From contig CP076354.1 in assembly GCA_018798825.1 (NCBI GenBank), positions 1,612,001 to 1,676,000 of the forward strand: a stretch of DNA of 64,000 bases, written 5' to 3'. This document shows, piece by piece, positions 34,058 through 43,201 of the stretch (within the stretch, counting starts at the first letter, position 1; each line of letters opens with the position of its first letter). Made by a program: the position numbers and the translations under genes. A model generated the notes under the pieces. It saw nothing but the letters and a program-made list of their open reading frames with translations. It ran no database searches and was not told where the DNA came from. Origin of the DNA: Ochrobactrum sp. BTU1. Lineage in GTDB: Bacteria > Pseudomonadota > Alphaproteobacteria > Rhizobiales > Rhizobiaceae.

Positions 34058-34594
34058 ATATCCTCCATAAACATTGATATTTCGGATTATCCTAAACTAA
34101 TAATATCTATTAAAAAATCAAACCTATCTCCTTTCATTTTTGTGAATATCTTTAAAACTAAATCATAATAAATAGATAGCAATAAGCATATTGCCCGAAA
34201 TCATGAGCAAACACTTTAATTAGTAAATACTAAAATTAGAAGTAATGTTATTTTTTACATCAGCCGTTATTTTTTCGCTTTGTTCAAAGCTAAACTCCGG
34301 TCGCGAAAACTTAAATTAAATGGAAATAATTTCCATATTTGAGATCCCGCACGAAACTCGTCGGTAACTGCAGTCGTAAAACGCGAACGATTCCAAATAT
34401 TTCAGCCTCACTTGGCTCATCAAATTACACCCAAAGCGTGATTAAAAATCAGATATGTCTTGAAACCGCTTAAAGACGTTATTGCCAGCAGCTTCCGGGC
34501 ATGTGCGGCAAAGCTTCTCTGGCATCAAGGGAATTGCAGGCCTATATCAGGCTCGAAGGCCGTTCTTGCGGCAGCAATCCAATTGGCACCGAAA
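34058..34594. other. AT-rich intergenic region upstream of the hemoglobin gene
   Basis: The first 270 bases are very AT-rich and probably hold the AraC promoter. The last 130 bases are closer to normal composition. Their reading frames continue into the hemoglobin gene but have no ribosome site or family match. No perfect FNR-type site was found. Confidence 0.45.
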
Positions 34595-35014
34595 ATGACC
34601 GCTCTTATAAACCAGCCCCATCCATCCATCGACAAAGCGTCTATCAAACAACTGGTCGACACGTTTTATGGACGTGCGCGGGAAGATGCCGTCATTGGCC
34701 CAATCTTCACGCAAGCGGTGGCGGATTGGGATCACCACCTTGATCAAATCGCGGAATTCTGGTCATCGGTCATTCTGAAAACCGGCAGCTATGAAGGGCG
34801 CCCCATGCCGCCGCATCTGCGACTTGGCCTGAAAGGCGATCATTTCGACCGCTGGCTGGAGCTGTTTGAACAGACGGCGCGCGAGGTTTTCCCGCCCGAA
34901 GGCGCCATTGTCTTTATTGATCGCGCCCGACGTATCGCCGATAGTTTTGAAATGGCAATCGCAACCCATGGCGGGACGATTTCTACCCCGCGCCATTCAC
35001 GTAAGCCGCTATAG
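34595..35014 (+). CDS. Group III truncated hemoglobin
   Basis: The 139-residue protein carries the TrHb3 pattern: KQLVDTFYGRAREDAVIGPI with the distal Tyr, HLDQIAEFWSSVILKTGSYE, then MPPHLRLGLKGDHFDRWLEL with the proximal-side His. Group III globins bind O2/NO with high affinity and are found in microaerobic or nitrosative-stress settings. The ATG at 34595 gives the family length, though its ribosome site is poor. The stop codon TAG is the start of a family A repeat, as at choV. Confidence 0.85.
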   Translation: MTALINQPHPSIDKASIKQLVDTFYGRAREDAVIGPIFTQAVADWDHHLDQIAEFWSSVILKTGSYEGRPMPPHLRLGLKGDHFDRWLELFEQTAREVFPPEGAIVFIDRARRIADSFEMAIATHGGTISTPRHSRKPL

Positions 35015-35076
35015 CGCATCCTGAAAAGTGCGAAGCGGTTTTCAGATAAGATGCGCGATAAACGAATAAATAGAGC
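35013..35076. repeat. Interspersed palindromic repeat, family A, copy 3
   Basis: AGCGCATCCTGAAAAGTGCG then AAGCGGTTTTCAGATAAGA and TGCGCG, ending ATAGAGC. It overlaps the hemoglobin stop codon. Confidence 0.75.
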
Positions 35077-35135
35077 ATACTGAAAAGTAGGAACCGATTT
35101 TCGGATAAGATTGGCGTCTAAGACAAAACAAAAAG
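35074..35135. repeat. Degenerate family A repeat, tandem with copy 3
   Basis: AGCATACTGAAAAGTAGGAA then CCGATTTTCGGATAAGAT repeats the family A plan with many changes. Confidence 0.55.
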
Positions 35136-35162
35136 CCTGCCTCTGATGAAGAGGCAGGCTTT
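35131..35162. terminator. Terminator downstream of the hemoglobin and ocd genes
   Basis: AAAGCCTGCCTCT pairs perfectly with AGAGGCAGGCTTT around a short loop. On the minus strand TTTTGTTTTG follows, making it the ocd terminator. Confidence 0.85.
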
Positions 35163-35168
35163 GAAGTT

Positions 35169-36245
35169 TTATGCGGCAGGCTTGGACTGTTCCGCCTTAA
35201 GCTGCTGCTTGTGTCGCAGCAACATGCCGTAAAGATCGCGCGGCTCATCCGGGTCAGCCAGAAGATCGAGCTGCTCATAGAAGCCCTTATCCTGGAGCTT
35301 ATCGCGAACATAGCGCAGTGCCGAAAAGTCTTCCGTAGCAAAGCCGACCGAATCGAACAGCGTAATCTGGCGCGCATCCTTGCGGCCTTCAGTCTTGCCA
35401 GTAATCACTTCCCACAATTCATTGACGGGATAATCTTCCGGAAGCTGCTGAATTTCGCCTTCGATGCGGGTCTGCGGTGGATATTCGACAAAAATATCCG
35501 AGCGACGCAGAATATCGCCATGAAGCTCGGTCTTGCCGGGACAGTCACCACCAACTGCGTTGATATGCACGCCAGCGCCAACCATGTTGTCTGTCAGGAT
35601 CGTGGCATTGAGCTTGTCGGCGGTTACGGTGGTGATGATGTCCGCACCTTCGACCACTTCTTCGACATCCTTGCAGATCACGATATCAATGCCTGCGCCT
35701 TCGAGATTGCGCGCGCATTTTTCCGAAGCCGTGCGGTCAATATCGTAAAGACGCAGCTTGTCGATGCCGAGAATTGCCTTGAACGCCAAAGCCTGAAATT
35801 CGCTCTGCGCGCCATTGCCGATGATCGCCATCGTGCGTGCGTTCTTTGGTGCAAGATGCTTGGCCGCAACGGCCGATGTTGCAGCAGTGCGAAGCGCCGT
35901 CAAAATGGTCATTTCGGTCAGAAGCATCGGGTAGCCACTGCCAACATCCGAGAGAACGCCAAAAGCTGTCACCGTCTGCAGGCCGTCGCGCGTGTTCTTC
36001 GGATGACCATTCACATATTTGAAGCCGTACATCGTACCGTCGCTTGTCGGCATCAGTTCGATCACGCCTTCATCGGAATGCGAAGCCACGCGCGGTGTCT
36101 TGTCAAAGCTTTCCCAGCGACGGAAATCCTCTTCCACGTAATCGGCGAGTTCCTTGAGGAAGGTCTCGACACCGACGGAAAGCACCAGCTTCATCATGTG
36201 ATCGACACTGACAAAAGGGACGATATTGAGGTTCGGTTGGGTCAT
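35169..36245 (-). CDS. Ornithine cyclodeaminase
   Basis: The 358-residue enzyme has PTSDGTMYGFKYVNGHPKNT, the catalytic-site region LLTEMTILTALRTAATSAVA, the NAD-binding MAIIGNGAQSEFQALAFKAI and INAVGGDCPGKTELHGDIL. It converts ornithine to proline with release of ammonia using bound NAD+. The arginase gene lies directly upstream on the same strand, so arginine is degraded via ornithine to proline. AAGGAG precedes the ATG. The divergent Lrp-type gene at 37463 is the probable activator. Confidence 0.92.
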   Translation of the reverse strand: MTQPNLNIVPFVSVDHMMKLVLSVGVETFLKELADYVEEDFRRWESFDKTPRVASHSDEGVIELMPTSDGTMYGFKYVNGHPKNTRDGLQTVTAFGVLSDVGSGYPMLLTEMTILTALRTAATSAVAAKHLAPKNARTMAIIGNGAQSEFQALAFKAILGIDKLRLYDIDRTASEKCARNLEGAGIDIVICKDVEEVVEGADIITTVTADKLNATILTDNMVGAGVHINAVGGDCPGKTELHGDILRRSDIFVEYPPQTRIEGEIQQLPEDYPVNELWEVITGKTEGRKDARQITLFDSVGFATEDFSALRYVRDKLQDKGFYEQLDLLADPDEPRDLYGMLLRHKQQLKAEQSKPAA

Positions 36246-36309
36246 TCTTGCTCCTTAGCATTCAGCGGCAGATCAATTGATCTGCCAGCAGCGAATGCGG
36301 TTTCTGAAT

Positions 36310-37230
36310 TCAATAATTGATGGTTGGACGGTCCATGACGCTGCGGCCCAACAGGCTCGCCATCAGGTCGACCATCACCGTTGCGGTGCGTCCGCGTTCA
36401 TCGAGAAACGGGTTAAGCTCAACCAGATCGAGGCTTGTCACCAGATCGCTGTCGTGCAGCATTTCCATGATGAGATGCGCTTCACGGAAGGTCGCGCCGC
36501 CCGGGACCGTGGTGCCGACAGCTGGCGCAATCGACGGCTCAAGGAAATCGACGTCCAGGCTCACATGCAGAAGACCGTTTTCGTCCTTCACGCGCTGCAG
36601 GAAGCGGCGCAGCAGCGCTGCCACACCGTGCTCATCGATAAGGCGCATATCAAAAACAGAAACAGCAGTTTTCTGGATCGCATCGCGTTCTGCCGGATCA
36701 ACACTGCGAATACCCATCATGCAGACATTGGCCGGATCAATCGGTGCTGCCAATGCCGGGAAATAGCCTTCAAAGCCCTTCTGGCCCGTGTAATAGGCCA
36801 CAGGCGTACCGTGCAGATTTCCACTGCCCGTTGTTTCCAGCGTATGGAAATCCGTATGCGCATCAAGCCACAGCACAAATTGCTTGCGACCCTTTTCCGC
36901 GGCGCGACGTGCAATGCCGGGAACAGTGCCTGCTGCAAGCAGATGATCGCCGCCGAGGAAGATCGGGAAACCGTCTTCGCTCTCACGATAAGCGGCTTCA
37001 CTGATGGCTTCGATCCAGGCGACAGCTTGCGGCAAAGCCTTGATCACAGGATTGGGATGGGTCAGCGGGCGCTGTTCAGCCGGGGCCAGATTTCCCAGAT
37101 CGGTAAACTCATGACCGAGTTCACGAATCGCATCCGCAATGCCAGCGGCTCGATAACCGTCGGGCCCCATATTGCAGCCCAGACGTCCAGTGCCTTCCTG
37201 AACCGGCAATCCCAAAATCTTGCAATGCAT
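36310..37230 (-). CDS. Arginase
   Basis: The 306-residue enzyme has the manganese-site motifs FLGGDHLLAAGTVPG, LWLDAHTDFHT and SLDVDFLEPSIAPAVGTTVP, and the N-terminal GCNMGPDGYRAAGI. It hydrolyses arginine to ornithine and urea, the first step of the arginase pathway. AGGAG precedes the ATG. It is the first gene of the arginase-ocd pair. Confidence 0.93.
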   Translation of the reverse strand: MHCKILGLPVQEGTGRLGCNMGPDGYRAAGIADAIRELGHEFTDLGNLAPAEQRPLTHPNPVIKALPQAVAWIEAISEAAYRESEDGFPIFLGGDHLLAAGTVPGIARRAAEKGRKQFVLWLDAHTDFHTLETTGSGNLHGTPVAYYTGQKGFEGYFPALAAPIDPANVCMMGIRSVDPAERDAIQKTAVSVFDMRLIDEHGVAALLRRFLQRVKDENGLLHVSLDVDFLEPSIAPAVGTTVPGGATFREAHLIMEMLHDSDLVTSLDLVELNPFLDERGRTATVMVDLMASLLGRSVMDRPTINY

Positions 37231-37254
37231 AAAGTGCTACTCCTGAGAAATTAA

Positions 37255-37322
37255 AGCATTTCCAGCAAAAGTGCGAAGCGGTTTTGCGTAGGCAAATGCA
37301 TAGTAACAAAAAGATGGAGCGG
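37255..37322. repeat. Interspersed palindromic repeat, family B, copy 2
   Basis: AGCATTTCCAGCAAAAGTGC then GAAGCGGTTTTGCGTAGGC and AAATGCATAG, nearly identical to 19710-19777. It lies in the promoter region of the arginase gene. Confidence 0.7.
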
Positions 37323-37462
37323 CTCACGATTCTGTAGCAACTGGAGCCGCTCTATCGCCATAGATTGACCATTTAAGCTTGGCGATGTGAAGCAACCGGA
37401 TTGGCAATTTTAACGGTTTGGTTTATCAGAATGTCGGATTGGCTTTTCAAAATGGAGAAAAC

Positions 37463-37900
37463 ATGGACGATCTGGATGAAAAGCTTATTACGCTTTTACG
37501 TCACAATGGCCGGCGCAGCATTTCGGATGTGGCGATCGATCTCGGCGTTTCGCGCGCAACCGTCCGCTCCCGCATGGAGCGTCTGGAACAGTCCGGCGAC
37601 ATCATCGGCTATACGGTGATCCTGCGGTCTGACGCGGTTGATCTGCCGGTGCGTGGTATCATGATGATCGAAATCGAAGGCCATGTCGCCGACCGTGTGG
37701 TCAAGGCGCTTGGCGGCTTCTCCGAAATTTCAGCCATCCACACCACCAATGGTCGTTTCGATCTGGTGGTGGAGCTGGGTGCTGCAACGCTGACAGATTT
37801 CGATGCTGTGCTGCGCCGCATCCGGCTGGTGCCGGGGATCAAGGCCAGCGAAACCAATCTATTGTTGGCAACACCGCGCTCAACGCGCGCACGTCTGTAA
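37463..37900 (+). CDS. Lrp/AsnC regulator of arginine catabolism (probable)
   Basis: The 145-residue protein has the winged helix LRHNGRRSISDVAIDLGVSR, ATVRSRMERLEQSGDIIGY and an AsnC sensor domain (IHTTNGRFDLVVELGAATL). It is divergent from the arginase-ocd pair; in related bacteria Lrp-type proteins next to arginase and ocd activate them with arginine or ornithine. I used the ATG at 37463 since GGAGAAAAC precedes it. A perfect terminator follows. Confidence 0.87.
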   Translation: MDDLDEKLITLLRHNGRRSISDVAIDLGVSRATVRSRMERLEQSGDIIGYTVILRSDAVDLPVRGIMMIEIEGHVADRVVKALGGFSEISAIHTTNGRFDLVVELGAATLTDFDAVLRRIRLVPGIKASETNLLLATPRSTRARL

Positions 37901-37903
37901 TAA

Positions 37904-37936
37904 AAAAGCCCGGCTCAAAGCCGGGCTTTTTATTTT
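37904..37936 (+). terminator. Terminator of the arginine-linked Lrp gene
   Basis: AAAAGCCCGGCT pairs perfectly with AGCCGGGCTTTT around CAA, followed by TTATTTT. Confidence 0.9.
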
Positions 37937-37960
37937 ATGAGTAAGTGTCTGAATTAAAAA

Positions 37961-38073
37961 GCGGCAGGCCGTGGCGAAAATGGTGATTTTCGAGCACCGA
38001 AGCGGAGTGTACTTTCGGGTACATGAGCATCGGAACGCAAACAAATTGCCATTTGCAGACTGGCATGGCGGCT
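37961..38073. repeat. Bru-RS-like palindromic repeat, copy 1
   Basis: GGCGAAAATGGTGATTTTCG, AGCACCGAAGCGGAGTGTAC, CGGGTACATGAGCATCGGAA and GCCATTTGCAGAC are shared with 51752-51861 at most positions. Length about 105 bases with a central GTAC/GTAC palindrome fits the Brucella Bru-RS class of intergenic repeats. Confidence 0.6.
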
Positions 38074-38086
38074 TTTTTCACTTCTA

Positions 38087-39202
38087 TTAGGCGAGGATCG
38101 GATAATCCGTGTAACCCTTAGCGCCACCGCCATACATATGCTGCTGATCCAGCTCGTTGAGCGGTGAATTGTCCTTCAAACGACGGACAAGGTCAGGGTT
38201 GGAGATGAACGGCTTGCCAAAGGCAACCACATCAGCGCGGCCGCTTTCGATTTCCTGTTCAGCCAGTTCACGATCATAGCCATTATTGACCATCCAGGCA
38301 GCTTCGCCACCGGCATCGCGATAAACCTGCTTCAGACGCGCATAATCGAATGGCTGTGGACCCTGCTGGAAATCGCGTGGGCCGCCGGTCGCACCTTCGA
38401 TGATATGAACATATGCAAGACCGTAAGAGGCAAGCTTTTCGAGCACATAGTCAAACAGCGGCTGCGGATCGGAATCCGATGCATCATTGGCAGGCGTTAC
38501 CGGCGAAAGACGAATGCCAACCTTGCCCGGCGCAACCGACTTGGTGATTGCGTCTACCACTTCAAACAGGAATCGTGCGCGGTTTTCGATGGAGCCGCCA
38601 TATTCATCGGTGCGATGATTGCTGTCCGAACGCAGGAACTGGTCGATCAGATAGCCGTTTGCAGCATGGATTTCGACGCCGTCAAAACCAGCCACTTCAA
38701 CCGCATCCTTTGCAGCCTTGGCATAGGTCGCAACGATTTCTGGAAGCTCGCTCTTTTCAAGCGCGCGTGGCTCTGAGGTTGGTGCAAATTCGCCGGTGCC
38801 GTCTGGATGCACGAGATAGGTCTTCGACTTGGCTGTGATGGCCGAAGGCGCAACCGGCTTGCCGCCATTTGGCTGCAGGCTGTCGTGCGAAATACGGCCC
38901 ACATGCCACATCTGCACGACGATCTTGCCGCCTGCGCTGTGAACAGCGTCAGTGACGCGCTTCCAGCCAGCAAGCTGCTCGTCCGAATAAAGGCCCGGCA
39001 CATCGGCATAGCCCTGTCCCTGATGGCTGATCGGCGTTGCCTCGGTGATGATGAGACCAGCACTTGCGCGCTGTTCATAATAGGTGACGTTGAGGTCGTT
39101 TGGCACAGCGCGGGGCGAGCGATTGCGCGTCAGCGGTGCCATAACGATACGGTTGGCAAGCTTGAGATCGCCGACTGTAACTGGATCGAACAATGTGGCC
39201 AT
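38087..39202 (-). CDS. Old-yellow-enzyme-type alkene reductase
   Basis: The 371-residue flavoenzyme has LFDPVTVGDLKLANRIVMAP, QMWHVGRISHDSLQPNGGKP, the active-site EIHAANGYLIDQFLRSDSNH with the His/Asn pair, and AFGKPFISNPDLVRRL. It closely resembles NemA/GTN-reductase-type OYEs that reduce alpha,beta-unsaturated compounds, maleimides and nitro compounds using NAD(P)H and FMN. The ArsR gene 41 bases upstream on the same strand is likely its repressor, releasing DNA on reaction with electrophiles. Confidence 0.92.
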   Translation of the reverse strand: MATLFDPVTVGDLKLANRIVMAPLTRNRSPRAVPNDLNVTYYEQRASAGLIITEATPISHQGQGYADVPGLYSDEQLAGWKRVTDAVHSAGGKIVVQMWHVGRISHDSLQPNGGKPVAPSAITAKSKTYLVHPDGTGEFAPTSEPRALEKSELPEIVATYAKAAKDAVEVAGFDGVEIHAANGYLIDQFLRSDSNHRTDEYGGSIENRARFLFEVVDAITKSVAPGKVGIRLSPVTPANDASDSDPQPLFDYVLEKLASYGLAYVHIIEGATGGPRDFQQGPQPFDYARLKQVYRDAGGEAAWMVNNGYDRELAEQEIESGRADVVAFGKPFISNPDLVRRLKDNSPLNELDQQHMYGGGAKGYTDYPILA

Positions 39203-39243
39203 AGATACATTTCCTTCAAGTGGGAACGATTGGGCAAATGGGA

Positions 39244-39576
39244 TTAAAGATCGGACAGTGATTTGAGCAAGGCGGCAATCGCCTCCTCATCGCGCTTGTA
39301 GAAGGTCCATTGGCCAACGCGGTGGGGCGTAATCAGCCCCGCTTTCGTCAGCACGGACAAATGAGCAGAAACGGTGGACTGGGAGAGGCCGCACCGCTCG
39401 AACTGACCGGCGCACACACCCATCTCCAGGGGCATGTGCTGAGAGGAGAAATGCTTCTCCGGCTGCTTGAGCCAGCTTAAAATGTCGAGACGAACTGGAT
39501 GGCCAAGTGCTTTGAGTATCTCGTCCAACGGCATAGCCAATGAATTAGGCTGTGCTACAGATTGAATGTCCGACAT
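39244..39576 (-). CDS. ArsR family repressor of the alkene reductase (probable)
   Basis: The 110-residue winged-helix protein has LKALGHPVRLDILSWLKQPE, the recognition region CGLSQSTVSAHLSVLTKAGL and RVGQWTFYKRDEEA. Cysteines at VCAGQFERCGLSQ lie beside the DNA-recognition helix, a pattern seen in redox- or electrophile-sensing ArsR proteins. I used the second of two adjacent ATGs (39576) for spacing from GAGGTG. A perfect palindrome lies 25 bases upstream. Confidence 0.82.
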   Translation of the reverse strand: MSDIQSVAQPNSLAMPLDEILKALGHPVRLDILSWLKQPEKHFSSQHMPLEMGVCAGQFERCGLSQSTVSAHLSVLTKAGLITPHRVGQWTFYKRDEEAIAALLKSLSDL

Positions 39577-39602
39577 CATGGTCACCTCGCTGATCTTCAT
39601 TC

Positions 39603-39622
39603 ATATCGTCATTTCACGATAT
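39603..39622. promoter_or_regulatory. Operator-like palindrome upstream of the ArsR/alkene reductase genes
   Basis: ATATCGT and ACGATAT are perfect 7-bp arms with a 6-base spacer, placed in the promoter of the ArsR gene. A second inverted repeat GTTCAC-N6-GTGAAC lies at 39660-39677. Confidence 0.6.
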
Positions 39623-39771
39623 ATGTATCGCTCAATTCCGATTTTAAAAGACCCTACGCGTTCACAGGCGCGTGAACAAAGAATATACATGCTTTCCTGT
39701 GGACCATTATGGCGGTCGTGATTGCGTCAAAAACCTATCCGACTATGTTCGCGTAAAGATTTGAGATTGGA

Positions 39772-42084
39772 ATGAATATGGCCAACGATATTAAGCGAAT
39801 TGCCGCAATCATTGCAGCGGAGATCAACGCAAAGCCCGAACAGGCCATAGCAGCCATTGGTCTTCTCGATGAAGGCTCGACTGTGCCGTTCGTCGCCCGT
39901 TACCGCAAAGAAGTAACCGGCGGCCTTGACGATACGCAGCTGCGCACGCTGGATGAGCGACTTTCTTATCTGCGTGAGCTTGAAGCACGGCGCACTTCCA
40001 TTCTGGAATCGATCCGCGGGCAGGAAAAGCTGACGCCGGAACTGGAGCTGAAAATCGCAGGCGTCCAGACCAAGGCCGAGCTTGAAGATCTGTATCTTCC
40101 ATATAAGCCTAAGCGCCGCACCAAAGCAGAAATCGCCCGCGAACGTGGTCTTGGACCGCTTGCCGAAGCTATTCTGAGCGACCGCAGACTGGTCCCCGCA
40201 GAGATTGCCACACAATATGTCACGGGCGACGTTGCCGATGTCAAAGCAGCTCTTGAAGGCGCGCGCGACATCATCGCCGAAGGCTTCACCGAGAATGCTG
40301 AACTGATCGGTAATCTGCGTAACTATCTCAAAGATCGCGCTGTTCTGCGCTCCAGAGTTGTGGATGGCAAACAGGACGCAGGCGCGAAGTTCTCCGATTA
40401 TTTCGACCATTTCGAACGCTGGGCAAATGTTGCAGGCCACCGCGCTCTGGCCATGCTGCGCGGTCGCAACGAGGATTTTCTGTCGCTCGACATTGAAATC
40501 GACGCCGACGACACCTCGCCTGTAAAGCCGGTCGAATGCAAAATTGCAGCCGCCTATAATATCGGCGCAACCCTGCCCGGTGACCGCTGGCTGATGGAAG
40601 TTGCAGGCTGGGCATGGCGCGTCAAGCTCTCACTCTCCTTGTCACTCGACCTCATGCGCGACCTGCGTGAACGCGCGGAGGAAGAAGCCATCAACGTCTT
40701 CGCCCGCAACCTCAAAGACCTGCTGCTCGCCGCCCCTGCCGGTTCGCGTGCCACCATGGGCCTTGATCCGGGCATCCGCACCGGCGTCAAAGTCGCAATC
40801 GTCGATGGCACTGGCAAACTGCTCGACACAACAACGGTCTATCCGTTTCCGCCAAAGAACGATGTGCGTGGCACACAAGCCGAGCTTGCAAGCCTCATCC
40901 GCAAACACAAGATCGAGCTGATTGCGATTGGCAACGGCACAGGCAGCCGCGAAACCGAACGTCTTGTCGTGGATATGCTCAACGACCTGCCAGCGCCAAA
41001 ACCGCTCAAAGTCATCGTGTCGGAAGCAGGTGCATCGGTCTATTCGGCGTCAGAAGCAGCAGCGAACGAATTTCCGCAGCTCGACGTATCGCTGCGCGGT
41101 GCCGTTTCCATCGCCCGCCGCCTGCAGGACCCACTGGCAGAACTCGTCAAGATCGAGCCTAAATCTATCGGTGTTGGCCAGTATCAGCATGATGTCGATC
41201 AGTCTCGTCTGGCACGTTCGCTCGATGCAGTGGTCGAAGATGCGGTGAACGCTGTCGGCGTTGATCTCAACACGGCATCCGCCTCACTGCTGGCGCGTGT
41301 ATCGGGTCTGGGAAAGTCTCTTGCCGAAGCAATTGTTGCGCATCGCGATGGCGCAGGCGCCTTCAAGAACCGCAAGGAACTTCTGAAAGTCGCTCGCCTC
41401 GGCAACCGCGCTTTTGAACAATGTGCAGGCTTTCTGCGTATCGCCAACGGCACCGAGCCGCTTGATGCGTCCTCCGTTCACCCGGAAGCCTATGGCGTTG
41501 CCAAAAAGATCGTTTCCGCCTGCGGCCGCGATGTGCGCAGCCTCATGGGTGATAGCGCAGCACTCAAAAGCCTTGATCCGCGCGTCTTTGTCGATGAGCG
41601 TTTTGGTCTGCCAACCGTGCGCGACATTATTGCCGAGCTTGATAAGCCGGGCCGAGATCCCCGCCCTGAATTCAGGACAGCGACTTTTGCCGATGGCATC
41701 GATGACATCAAGGATCTGAAACCCGGCATGATGCTGGAAGGCACCGTCACAAATGTTGCGGCCTTTGGTGCCTTTGTCGATATCGGTGTGCATCAGGACG
41801 GACTTGTCCATGTTTCGCAGCTCGCTGATAAGTTTGTCAAAGACCCGCATGAAGTGGTCAAGGCTGGCGATGTGGTGAAGGTGCGCGTGACCGAAGTGGA
41901 TGTGCCACGCAAGCGCATCGGCCTCACAATGCGCAAGGACGGCGGCGAAGCCCCTGCCCCGCGCAACAATGCGCAGCGCGACACGAAACCTGCACAAAAG
42001 CAAAACTTCACCCCGCGCAAACAGGAACAGCCGTCAACCGGCGGTTTCGGTGCAGCCCTTCTGGAAGCGATGAAGAAGAAATAA
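39772..42084 (+). CDS. tex: Tex transcription accessory protein
   Basis: The 770-residue protein follows the Tex layout: N-terminal helical domain ([20 protein letters not shown]), a YqgF/RNase-H-like domain ([20 protein letters not shown], about residue 325), helix-hairpin-helix ([20 protein letters not shown]), and a C-terminal S1 RNA-binding domain ([20 protein letters not shown], about residues 650-720). Tex binds nucleic acid and affects transcription and stress tolerance; the detailed role is unclear. The gene abuts the converging ABC ATPase gene with a single base between. A second ATG two codons downstream is an equal start candidate. Confidence 0.95.
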   Translation: MNMANDIKRIAAIIAAEINAKPEQAIAAIGLLDEGSTVPFVARYRKEVTGGLDDTQLRTLDERLSYLRELEARRTSILESIRGQEKLTPELELKIAGVQTKAELEDLYLPYKPKRRTKAEIARERGLGPLAEAILSDRRLVPAEIATQYVTGDVADVKAALEGARDIIAEGFTENAELIGNLRNYLKDRAVLRSRVVDGKQDAGAKFSDYFDHFERWANVAGHRALAMLRGRNEDFLSLDIEIDADDTSPVKPVECKIAAAYNIGATLPGDRWLMEVAGWAWRVKLSLSLSLDLMRDLRERAEEEAINVFARNLKDLLLAAPAGSRATMGLDPGIRTGVKVAIVDGTGKLLDTTTVYPFPPKNDVRGTQAELASLIRKHKIELIAIGNGTGSRETERLVVDMLNDLPAPKPLKVIVSEAGASVYSASEAAANEFPQLDVSLRGAVSIARRLQDPLAELVKIEPKSIGVGQYQHDVDQSRLARSLDAVVEDAVNAVGVDLNTASASLLARVSGLGKSLAEAIVAHRDGAGAFKNRKELLKVARLGNRAFEQCAGFLRIANGTEPLDASSVHPEAYGVAKKIVSACGRDVRSLMGDSAALKSLDPRVFVDERFGLPTVRDIIAELDKPGRDPRPEFRTATFADGIDDIKDLKPGMMLEGTVTNVAAFGAFVDIGVHQDGLVHVSQLADKFVKDPHEVVKAGDVVKVRVTEVDVPRKRIGLTMRKDGGEAPAPRNNAQRDTKPAQKQNFTPRKQEQPSTGGFGAALLEAMKKK

Positions 42085-42085
42085 G

Positions 42086-43201
42086 CTAAATCTTGTTACC
42101 GATTGGAAAGCCGGTTGAGACTTTTCTCACCGGCATTTCATCGGTGGGAATGATCCAGCCACCGCGAATAGCGATGCGAACCTCATCGCCTTCTTCCAGT
42201 CTTACCGGATCGCGCACTTCGAAATGCAGGTGAATATCCGGCTTGGTGAGCGGATTTGCCTCGATGCGCGAACCGCCACCGCGATAGACTGAACGCTTGA
42301 CCCGCACAGGGATGCCGCCGGTTTCAGTCAATGCCAGATCTTCTGCGCGAATGCAGAGCTGCGCATTGGCACGCGGCATTTCAATGCCGGAACAACGCAC
42401 CTCAGCACGGCTTCCCAGCACCAGCGCCTCACAATGTCCCGCCTGCGCAAAGGACACGACCTCCGCAGGCAGAACCATGCCATGCGCGATGAAGGACGCG
42501 ACCATTTCACTGGCCGGTTCCTCGTAAAGCTTGCGCGGCGTATCGAACTGCTGAAGCTTGCCGTGATCGAGAACTGCAATCCGGTCAGCAAGCGCCATGG
42601 CCTCGGCCTGGTCATGCGTGATGTAAATAATCGTCGTACCGGTGCGCTTGTGGAAAGCCGCAAACTCGTCTTCCATCGAAGCACGCAAATGCACATCAAG
42701 ATTGGCAAGCGGTTCGTCAAACAAGACCAGCGAAGGGGCTGCTACCAGACAGCGAGCCAAAGCCACACGCTGCCGCTGACCACCCGAAAGATTGGCCGGG
42801 CGGCGATCACCAAAACCGTCCAGATCGACCAGCGCCAGCGCTTGGCGGACGCGGGCCTCGCGCTCGGCTTTGGCAACCTTTGCCACTCGCAGACTATAGC
42901 CGACATTCTCAGCGACCGTCATATGCGGCCACAGCGCATAATTCTGGAAGACGATGCCAACCTGCCGCTTTTCCGGTGGCACGTTGCCGTCAACATGAGA
43001 AACGCGGCTGTCCCCAATATGGATTTCGCCGCCGTCAACATCTTCAAAACCTGCAATCATCCGCAGAAGCGTGGTCTTGCCGCAGCCCGATGGTCCGAGA
43101 ATGGCAACGAACTCGCAGTCCTTCACATCGAGCGACACTTCAGACAGGGCCTGAAACTCGTTGAAGGCCTTGGAAACAGAAGCGATTTTCAGTCGCGCCA
43201 T
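42086..43201 (-). CDS. ABC importer ATP-binding protein (iron/phosphonate/spermidine type)
   Basis: The 371-residue ATPase has Walker A GPSGCGKTT, Q loop VFQNYALWPHMTVAENVGYS, signature LSGGQRQRVALARC, Walker B VLFDEPLANLDVHLR and a C-terminal TOBE-like domain. It belongs to the FbpC/PotA/PhnT superfamily. It overlaps the permease gene by 13 bases, so the two are co-translated. Substrate: see the binding protein. Confidence 0.87.
   Translation of the reverse strand: MARLKIASVSKAFNEFQALSEVSLDVKDCEFVAILGPSGCGKTTLLRMIAGFEDVDGGEIHIGDSRVSHVDGNVPPEKRQVGIVFQNYALWPHMTVAENVGYSLRVAKVAKAEREARVRQALALVDLDGFGDRRPANLSGGQRQRVALARCLVAAPSLVLFDEPLANLDVHLRASMEDEFAAFHKRTGTTIIYITHDQAEAMALADRIAVLDHGKLQQFDTPRKLYEEPASEMVASFIAHGMVLPAEVVSFAQAGHCEALVLGSRAEVRCSGIEMPRANAQLCIRAEDLALTETGGIPVRVKRSVYRGGGSRIEANPLTKPDIHLHFEVRDPVRLEEGDEVRIAIRGGWIIPTDEMPVRKVSTGFPIGNKI

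Noticed and set aside
34460..34594. N-terminal extension of the hemoglobin frame
   Set aside because: TTG start without ribosome site; the extension has no globin homology and the ATG at 34595 gives the family length.
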